Shown here: piece by piece, positions 34,021 through 39,799 of the stretch | Layout of the letters: every line of letters begins with the position of its first letter | Position numbering within the stretch: the first letter of the stretch is position 1 | Source of the DNA: Comamonadaceae bacterium | GTDB lineage: Bacteria; Pseudomonadota; Gammaproteobacteria; Burkholderiales; Burkholderiaceae_C | Direction: 5' to 3' | NCBI GenBank assembly: GCA_021298995.1 | Contig: JAJTGB010000007.1 | Coordinates: 1-39,799 of the forward strand | DNA: 39,799 nt | Program-made: the position numbers and the translations under genes | Notes under the pieces: model-generated | What the model was told of the DNA's origin: nothing | What the model saw: the letters and a program-made list of their open reading frames with translations, nothing else | Databases searched by the model: none

Positions 34021-35661
34021 TCAGTGGGTCATTTTGGCGCGTTCGCGCAATTGGAATTTTTGAATTTTGCCTGTCGAGGTCTTTGGAATTTCTTCAAAGC
34101 GAATTTCTTTGGGCACTTTGTAACCGGCCAATAAGTTTTTGCAGTGTGCAATCAACTCTGCTTGCGACACACTGGTGCCTGACTTGAGCTCCACAAATGC
34201 CAAGGGTGTTTCGCCCCATTTGAGGTCTGGTTTGGCAACCACGGCGCATGCCAGCACAGACGGATGGCGATAGAGCGCGTCTTCTACTTCCAGAGAGCTG
34301 ATGTTCTCACCGCCTGAGATGATGATGTCTTTGCTTCGGTCTTTGATTTTCACATAGCGGTCGGGCTCCATGACGGCCAGATCGCCCGTGTGAAACCAAC
34401 CGCCTGCAAAAGCTTCTTGGGTGGCACGTGGATTTTTCAAATAGCCCTTCATCACAATGTTGCCCTTGAACATGATCTCACCCATGGTGCTGCCATCGGC
34501 AGGGCATTCGGTCATGTTTTCAGGATCCATCACAGTCATGCCTTCTTGCAGGACATAGCGAACACCTTGCCTACCGTTCAAGCGTGTTTGTTCCGAGAGG
34601 CTTTCGTCTGACCAAGACTCTCTTTTAACAGCCACGCTGGCGGGGCCATAAACTTCAGTCAGACCATAAACATGGGTGATGTCAAAACCTATTTTGGCCA
34701 TGCCCTCAATCATGGCCGCGGGTGGCGCGGCACCTGCCACCATGCCTCGCACTTGTTGATCAATGCCAGCGCGCATACTTTCGGGTGCGTTGTAAATGAG
34801 GCTGTGAACGATGGGTGCTGCGCAGTAATGGTTCACGCGGTGCTCTCGCATGGCGTCAAGGATAGGACCTGCTTCAACACGCCGCAAGCACACATGCGTG
34901 CCGGCCAGCATGGCCACCGTCCAGGGAAAGCACCAACCATTGCAATGGAACATGGGCAGGGTCCACAAATAAGTGGGAAAGTGCGGCATGGTCCAAGTGG
35001 CCACGTTGCTCACGGCATTGAGGTAGGCGCCGCGGTGATGCGTGACCACGCCTTTGGGGTCGCCCGTGGTACCGCTGGTATAGCTCACAGCAATGGCATC
35101 CCACTCGTTTTGTGGGCCTTCTAGTGTTGTCAGTGGCTGATGAGAAGTTAGCCATGCTTCGTATTCAAATTGACCCAGCTGTTCGCCAGGGCCAGTGTAT
35201 TCAGAGTCGCAAACATCGACCACCACAACAGACCTGCCGAATTGGTTTTTCAAAATGTCCAAGGCTTTGGCCATGACAGGTGAAAACTCTCGATCTGTAA
35301 TCAGTACAGTGCACTCGCAGTGGTTGAGCTGCCAAGCAATGAGGGCGGCATCTAGCCGAGTGTTGAGTGGGTTCAGCACAGCGTTCAAGGCAGGCACTGC
35401 ATAGTGAACTTCAACCATTTCGGGGGTGTTGGGCAGCATGGCGCTGACGGTGCTGCCGCGGCCCACGCCCAGTGACCGAAGCGCCGCTGCAAGGCGTGCC
35501 GATCTGTCTCGCGTTTGAGCCCATGTGTAGCGTCGGCTGCCATGAACAACAGCGTTTAAATCGCCAAAAATTTCGGCACTTCGTTCTACAAAACTAACTG
35601 GCGAAAGCGCCGTGAAATTGGCTGGATTGGGATCTAGATCTTGATCAAAAATGTTGGTCAT
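34021..35661 (-). CDS. Acyl-CoA synthetase (AMP-binding)
   Basis: An ANL-superfamily ligase that activates a carboxylic acid to its CoA thioester through an acyl-adenylate. The P-loop-like motif YTSGTTGDPKGVV is near residue 188, YGLTEVYGP near 322, the hinge motif TGDLAVMEPDRYVKIKDRSKDIIISGGENIS near 420-450, and the catalytic Lys in KTSTGKIQKF at the end. I start at the ATG at 35661 (546 residues), which overlaps the metY stop as ATGA; the ORF track adds 20 codons. The sequence is close to medium/short-chain and plant AAE-type synthetases and to proteins annotated as methylmercaptopropionate-CoA ligase. The substrate is open. Confidence 0.9.
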   Translation of the reverse strand: MTNIFDQDLDPNPANFTALSPVSFVERSAEIFGDLNAVVHGSRRYTWAQTRDRSARLAAALRSLGVGRGSTVSAMLPNTPEMVEVHYAVPALNAVLNPLNTRLDAALIAWQLNHCECTVLITDREFSPVMAKALDILKNQFGRSVVVVDVCDSEYTGPGEQLGQFEYEAWLTSHQPLTTLEGPQNEWDAIAVSYTSGTTGDPKGVVTHHRGAYLNAVSNVATWTMPHFPTYLWTLPMFHCNGWCFPWTVAMLAGTHVCLRRVEAGPILDAMREHRVNHYCAAPIVHSLIYNAPESMRAGIDQQVRGMVAGAAPPAAMIEGMAKIGFDITHVYGLTEVYGPASVAVKRESWSDESLSEQTRLNGRQGVRYVLQEGMTVMDPENMTECPADGSTMGEIMFKGNIVMKGYLKNPRATQEAFAGGWFHTGDLAVMEPDRYVKIKDRSKDIIISGGENISSLEVEDALYRHPSVLACAVVAKPDLKWGETPLAFVELKSGTSVSQAELIAHCKNLLAGYKVPKEIRFEEIPKTSTGKIQKFQLRERAKMTH

Positions 35662-36965
35662 TTTGAAATTCCATGAACAGATATTGGACTGGCCGCATTC
35701 AGTGCTTGATCGATGTCCCACAAAATATCATCAATGTGTTCCAAGCCCACCGAAATTCGAATCATGTCGGGGCCTACACCTGCGGCCAATTGCTGTTCGT
35801 CATTGAGCTGACGGTGAGTCGTGCTGGCCGGATGGCTAATGAGTGTTCGGGTATCGCCAATATTCACCAGATGGCTCATAAAGCGTGCCGCTTCAATGAA
35901 CTTGACGCCTTGCTCTAGGCCGCCTTTCACACCAAAAGCCAGCAAGCCAGAGGCGCCGCGCATTTGTTTTTGAAGGAGTGCATGTTGCGGATGGTTTGGC
36001 AAACCTGGGTAGTTGACCCATGCAACACGCGGATCATTTTGTAAAAATTGAGCCACGGCCAAGGCGTTGCTGCAGTGCCTTTCCATGCGCAAGGGCAGGG
36101 TTTCAACCCCCTGCAAAATTTGCCAAGCACTCATGGGGCTAAGAGATGCGCCATAGACCCGCAAGCACTCCATGCGACAGCGCATGGTGAAGCCAAAGTC
36201 GCCAAAAGTTTCGTAGAACTTCACGCCGTGATAGCCGTGTGAGGGCTCGGTCATGCCTGGGTATTTGCCATTGTCCCAAGGGAACTTGCCACTTTCAACA
36301 ATGACGCCGCCCAAAGTAGTGCCATGACCTGCCAAATATTTGGTGGCTGAGTGCACGACCACATCGGCACCAAAGGCAATTGGATTGCACAAAAAGGGGC
36401 TGGGTACGGTGTTGTCAATGATCAAAGGCAAGCCATGCGCATGCGCGACATCGGCAATGGCGGCAATGTCTAAAACCAACATGCTGGGATTGCCCAAACT
36501 TTCGGCGTAGATGGCGCGGGTGTTGGGTTGAATGGCAGCGGCAAAAGCTTCGGGCTTGCTGGCATCAACAAAGGTGGTTTGGATGCCAAACTTGGCCAAG
36601 TTGACGGCCAGCAAAGTCACAGAGCCGCCATACAAAGCGCTGGCGGCAACCACATGATCGCCCGATTGCAAAATGGTCATGAGGGCCATGGACTCTGCGG
36701 CCATGCCCGATGCAGAGGCAACACCTGCTCTGCCGCCTTCTAGGGCTGCAACACGCTCTTCCAGAACGGCCACCGTGGGGTTGCTCAGCCTAGAGTAGAT
36801 GTTGCCGAAGGTTTGGAGATTGAACAATGAGGCAGCATGGTCAGCGCTGTCAAACACAAAGCTGGTGGTTTGATAAATGGGCAGGGCGCGTGCCCCAGTG
36901 GCAGCATCTGGAATTTGACCTGCATGAATAGCCAATGTTTCGGGGCGATAGTGATGGTCACTCAT
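35658..36965 (-). CDS. metY: O-acetylhomoserine sulfhydrylase (MetY-type)
   Basis: A Cys/Met-metabolism PLP enzyme making homocysteine, or methionine with methanethiol, from O-acetylhomoserine. ETLAIHAGQIPD opens the protein, IYSRLSNPTVAVLEERVAALEGG binds the cofactor phosphate of the neighbouring subunit, the Asp in LIIDNT is near 185, and the PLP lysine lies in VHSATKYLAGHG near 208. Length 435 and the GLEHIDDILWDIDQAL ending fit MetY. I begin at the ATG at 36965, since the ORF-track start is a TTG inside the upstream gene. The stop overlaps the ligase ATG, so the two are coupled. Confidence 0.93.
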   Translation of the reverse strand: MSDHHYRPETLAIHAGQIPDAATGARALPIYQTTSFVFDSADHAASLFNLQTFGNIYSRLSNPTVAVLEERVAALEGGRAGVASASGMAAESMALMTILQSGDHVVAASALYGGSVTLLAVNLAKFGIQTTFVDASKPEAFAAAIQPNTRAIYAESLGNPSMLVLDIAAIADVAHAHGLPLIIDNTVPSPFLCNPIAFGADVVVHSATKYLAGHGTTLGGVIVESGKFPWDNGKYPGMTEPSHGYHGVKFYETFGDFGFTMRCRMECLRVYGASLSPMSAWQILQGVETLPLRMERHCSNALAVAQFLQNDPRVAWVNYPGLPNHPQHALLQKQMRGASGLLAFGVKGGLEQGVKFIEAARFMSHLVNIGDTRTLISHPASTTHRQLNDEQQLAAGVGPDMIRISVGLEHIDDILWDIDQALNAASPISVHGISK

Positions 36966-36973
36966 GGTGTGGC

Positions 36974-37522
36974 TCAATCAATCAGACGTTTTGCAGAGAT
37001 CATGCCGGTGTTGACCCCGACCCAGTTCAGCCCACCAAAAATTCGGGCATGCTCAATTTTGACGCAACGATTGAACACAGACTGTCTGCCTTGTTTTAAA
37101 AACAATTCACTGGCTTCTTGGTTTTCAACACCCAGTTGTTGCCACAAACAGGCAGCGCCAATTTGAAGAGCCTCTTGGGCAATGGGCAACACGTCTTCGG
37201 TTTTGCGAAAGACATCCACCATGTCGATGGGTTCTGGAATGTCAAGAAGGCTTGCGTAACACTTTTCTCCCAATACGCTTTCAGCTGGAAACTGCCCCTG
37301 ACCTGCATAGCGCGGGTTGACAGGGATGATTTTGTAACCATGCTCTTGCATGTACTTGGCGGCAAAGTAGCTAGGGCGATTCCATTGAGCCGATAAGCCT
37401 ACCACCGCAATGGTTTTGGCAGATTTCAATATCTGCCTTAACTGAGGGATGTCGTTGTGCATTGTTGAAAGACCTTGCGAGAATGATGAGCGTTTTCCCT
37501 TGGGTTGTGGCGTGTCAACCAT
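36974..37522 (-). CDS. CoA-binding protein, YccU family
   Basis: A Rossmann-fold CoA-binding domain like that at the start of succinyl-CoA synthetase alpha, standing alone as in E. coli YccU. The glycine-bearing TIAVVGLSAQWNRPSYFAAKYM is followed by GYKIIPVNPRYAG, IDMVDVFRKTEDV and AACLWQQLGVEN. Function is unknown for the family. The start is uncertain: the ATG at 37522 gives 182 residues with no ribosome binding site, while the ATG at 37462 gives 162 with AAGG about 10 bases upstream and fits family length better. metY follows after eight bases. It is the first gene of the operon. Confidence 0.87.
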   Translation of the reverse strand: MVDTPQPKGKRSSFSQGLSTMHNDIPQLRQILKSAKTIAVVGLSAQWNRPSYFAAKYMQEHGYKIIPVNPRYAGQGQFPAESVLGEKCYASLLDIPEPIDMVDVFRKTEDVLPIAQEALQIGAACLWQQLGVENQEASELFLKQGRQSVFNRCVKIEHARIFGGLNWVGVNTGMISAKRLID

Positions 37523-37632
37523 TTAAGTCAATTTGTTGATTTCCGCTCGCTTATCTTACCCTTATCGTTTCTAAATGCACACACACAAGTCTCAGTTCTC
37601 TCTAAGGCCTGGTCTCGTTGGATAATGTGAGG

Positions 37633-39243
37633 ATGTCCCAAACTGAGGCCCCGCCAACCATCATTCTTTGCACACTGAATGCAAAGTTTATTCATGCTTC
37701 TTTGGGCTTGCGCTATCTCATGGCCAACATGGCTCGACACGGTAGCCCTCAATTGGCGCAGCGCACTGCCTTGCTTGAGTTTACGCTGGCTCGGCAAACG
37801 GAGGACATGGTGCATGAGCTGCTTCAGCAGCTGGGTCCTTTGAGGGCAGGCCAAGCGCAAATCATTGGATTTGGTGTTTACATTTGGAATGTGATTCAAA
37901 CCACAGAATTGGTGCGAGCACTCAAAAGTCAAAGACCCGAGCTGACAATTGTTTTGGGTGGGCCTGAGGTGAGTCATGAAACAGAGACGCAAGAAATTGT
38001 GCGTTTATCCGACTTCGTCATTTCTGGCTGGGGCGACGTTAGCTTTCCCAAGTTGTGTCTTGCGTTGATCCAAGGCCCCAAACCTTTGATGAAGATGATT
38101 CAGGGCGAGCAACCGCCGCTCAGTGACATTGAATTGCCGTATCGCGAATTCAGCGACACAGATTTGGCCAACAGGGTGCTGTATGTCGAGGCATCAAGAG
38201 GTTGCCCCTTCAAATGTGAATTCTGTTTGAGTGCCCTAGACAAAACAGCATGGGCTTTTGACTTGTCACCTTTTTTGCAAGAACTTGATACGCTGTATCA
38301 GCGTGGGGCTCGAAATTTCAAGTTTGTCGATCGCACCTTCAATTTGAAGATTGAAGCTTCTGCACAAATTTTGCAATTTTTTCTGGATCGACTGCAGCAT
38401 GACTCGACACCGGCATTGCTAGTGCACTTTGAAGTGGTGCCAGACCACCTGCCAGATCGCCTGAAAGAGCTGATTGTTCAGTTTCCACCTGGCGTTTTGC
38501 AATTTGAAGTGGGCATTCAGTCCTTCAATGAAGAGGTTCAGCAGCGCATTTCAAGGCGACAAGACAATGTCAAAACAGAAGCCAATTTGAGATGGCTTCT
38601 CACCGAGTCCAATGCCCATTTGCACACAGATTTGATTTTTGGCTTGCCAGGCGAGACACTTCAAAGTTTTGCAGAAGGTTTTGACCGACTCCTGCGAATT
38701 GGCCCCCAAGAAATTCAATTGGGCATCTTGAAACGCTTGAGAGGAACCCCGATTGCAAGGCACACGCAAGCATTTGGCATGGTTTACGACGAACTGCCCC
38801 CTTACGTCATTCAGCAAAACAATGACATTGACAGAGAGACGCTGAAGCGTTTTACCAGACTGGCCAAGTACTGGGATTTGATCGCCAATTCGGGACGATT
38901 CAAACAAACGCTGCCCTTGATTTTGCAAGCTCATGCGCCGCATCATTCACCGTTTTGGGCGTTCATGTCATTTGCCGATCATCTTTGGCAGCAAACTCAA
39001 AAGACCTACGGCCTGACCCCTGAGGCACTAGTCGATGCGGTGTTTGCTTATTTAACTGATTCGCGCTTGCTTGATGAGTCCTTGGTTCGCAAGACTTTGT
39101 TGAAAGATTATTTGGCCAGTGGCGCTAGAGGCCGTCCTCTGTGCCTTGCGCACGAAAACTTGCCATTGGGTGGCGATAGGCTGGGTTCAGGCCAACATAC
39201 TCTGCGTGAACGGCAAGACAGGCATGCCGATCTTCAGAAGTAA
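37633..39243 (+). CDS. B12-binding radical SAM protein (DUF4080-type)
   Basis: An N-terminal cobalamin-binding-like domain (about residues 10-150; IIGFGVYIWNVIQT, IVLGGPEVSHE) is joined to a radical SAM domain with the cluster motif CPFKCEFC (C-x3-C-x2-C) near 192-199, then FKFVDRTFN and LQFEVGIQS, and a C-terminal extension of the DUF4080 type. It will bind a [4Fe-4S] cluster and SAM; the reaction is unknown. The classic cobalamin ligand DxHxxG motif is not evident. I prefer the ATG at 37633 (536 residues) to the TTG at 37618. modA follows 10 bases after the stop. The gene is divergent from the CoA-binding operon. Confidence 0.86.
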   Translation: MSQTEAPPTIILCTLNAKFIHASLGLRYLMANMARHGSPQLAQRTALLEFTLARQTEDMVHELLQQLGPLRAGQAQIIGFGVYIWNVIQTTELVRALKSQRPELTIVLGGPEVSHETETQEIVRLSDFVISGWGDVSFPKLCLALIQGPKPLMKMIQGEQPPLSDIELPYREFSDTDLANRVLYVEASRGCPFKCEFCLSALDKTAWAFDLSPFLQELDTLYQRGARNFKFVDRTFNLKIEASAQILQFFLDRLQHDSTPALLVHFEVVPDHLPDRLKELIVQFPPGVLQFEVGIQSFNEEVQQRISRRQDNVKTEANLRWLLTESNAHLHTDLIFGLPGETLQSFAEGFDRLLRIGPQEIQLGILKRLRGTPIARHTQAFGMVYDELPPYVIQQNNDIDRETLKRFTRLAKYWDLIANSGRFKQTLPLILQAHAPHHSPFWAFMSFADHLWQQTQKTYGLTPEALVDAVFAYLTDSRLLDESLVRKTLLKDYLASGARGRPLCLAHENLPLGGDRLGSGQHTLRERQDRHADLQK

Positions 39244-39253
39244 GGGCCAATCT

Positions 39254-39799
39254 ATGCGCCGAAATCTTGTATTTGTCTTTCTTCAAATTGCACTGCTAAT
39301 TTCCATCCAAGCAGCTGAAGTCACTGTGGCTGTAGCTTCCAACTTCAGCTTACCTATGCGAAAAATTGTGGCGCAATTTGAAGCTGAGTCTGGCCACAAA
39401 GTACGACTTTCATTGGGTTCAACGGGAGCCTTTTATGCGCAGATCAAAAATGGTGCGCCTTTTCACCTATTGCTTGCGGCGGATCAGGAAACGCCCGCTC
39501 GATTAGAAAAAGAAGGTCTGGGGCTTGCAGGTACTCGATTTACTTATGCTCAAGGCAGACTGGTTCTTTGGAGTCGACAAGCTGGACGGGTCGATCCAGA
39601 AGGGGAGATCCTAAAAACAGGTCGTTTTCAAAAACTAGCTTTGGCCAATCCCAAACTAGCGCCTTATGGCGTTGCGGCCATGGACACACTTCAAAGTTTG
39701 AGCTTAACTGAACAGCTCAAGTCAAAGTTTGTGCAAGGTGAAAACATCAGCCAAGCCTATCAATTTGTGGAAACTGAAAATGCCCAAATTGGCTTTGTC
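39254..39799 (+). CDS. modA: ModA, molybdate-binding protein (partial, cut by window end)
   Basis: An open frame from ATG 39254 to the window end (182 codons, no stop), missing from the ORF track. It begins MRRNLVFVFLQIALLIS, a signal peptide, then EVTVAVASNFSLPMRKIVAQFE, GSTGAFYAQIKNGAPFHLLLAAD and LALANPKLAPYGVAA, the family's oxyanion-binding segments (the Ser of ASNF, the GSTG loop and the alanine-rich loop). It is the periplasmic receptor of a molybdate/tungstate ABC importer; modB and modC would be expected just outside. AAGGG, overlapping the upstream stop, serves as ribosome binding site. About a quarter of the protein is missing. Confidence 0.93.
   Translation, partial: MRRNLVFVFLQIALLISIQAAEVTVAVASNFSLPMRKIVAQFEAESGHKVRLSLGSTGAFYAQIKNGAPFHLLLAADQETPARLEKEGLGLAGTRFTYAQGRLVLWSRQAGRVDPEGEILKTGRFQKLALANPKLAPYGVAAMDTLQSLSLTEQLKSKFVQGENISQAYQFVETENAQIGFV

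Overview
The window reads as chromosomal DNA of a betaproteobacterium of the order Burkholderiales, most like the Comamonadaceae. This is inferred from the order yebC-purD-acyltransferase-hemF-nadD-rsfS-rlmH-maf, the orphan Bug/TctC receptor, the monomeric isocitrate dehydrogenase and the protein sequences. The moderate base composition fits a freshwater Limnohabitans-like genome better than a GC-rich Acidovorax-like one, but genus is a guess. No phage, integrase, insertion sequence, CRISPR array or rRNA was seen, and no gene-free stretch exceeds about 220 bases.

Layout. (1) 1-3430: tRNA-Pro(GGG) with a strong terminator, then a CspD-like cold-shock gene divergent from clpS-clpA, the same arrangement as in E. 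coli. (2) 3426-5767: a HerA/YjgR-type ATPase gene convergent with clpA, and yebC. (3) 5778-12670: a tightly packed plus-strand housekeeping run: purD, a lysophospholipid acyltransferase gene, hemF, nadD, rsfS, rlmH, maf, and a tRNA-hydroxylase TrhO fused to a glutathione-S-transferase-like domain. (4) 12652-22558: a long minus-strand cluster. Read in transcription order it encodes a Bug/TctC receptor, gluconokinase, a small barrel protein, TRAP transporter DctP-DctQ-DctM, gluconate 5-dehydrogenase, L-idonate 5-dehydrogenase, a glyoxalase-like protein, a Baeyer-Villiger-type monooxygenase and an alpha/beta hydrolase. The core logic is uptake of a sugar acid, L-idonate -> 5-ketogluconate -> gluconate -> 6-phosphogluconate. 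The last two genes look like an appended ketone-to-ester-to-alcohol/acid module. (5) 22736-28131: two MFS transporters, RidA, a decayed MFS gene and a class V aminotransferase. (6) 28165-28669: a five-unit 15-bp repeat array of GTT-N4-AAC dyads over the promoter of an unrecognised 127-residue basic protein whose C-terminus resembles a beta-clamp-binding peptide. (7) 28691-33199: monomeric icd divergent from a ring-hydroxylating oxygenase operon (alpha, beta, Rieske ferredoxin, no reductase). (8) 33211-37522: a minus-strand operon of CoA-binding protein, O-acetylhomoserine sulfhydrylase, acyl-CoA ligase and a crotonase-fold protein lacking both hydratase glutamates. (9) 37633-end: a B12-binding radical SAM protein and the first part of modA.

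The most unusual object is item 6, because the exact 15-bp register, the dyad in every unit and the terminal QTDLF peptide are not explained by any family I recognise. Other points worth attention are the TrhO-GST fusion, the long histone-H1-like tail on RsfS, a terminator hairpin whose 3' arm is the ribosome binding site of dctQ, the palindrome-bearing insertion in gluconokinase, and the deleted MFS gene. All statements come from reading the sequence; no database search was run. Family names rest on recognised motifs and general sequence resemblance.
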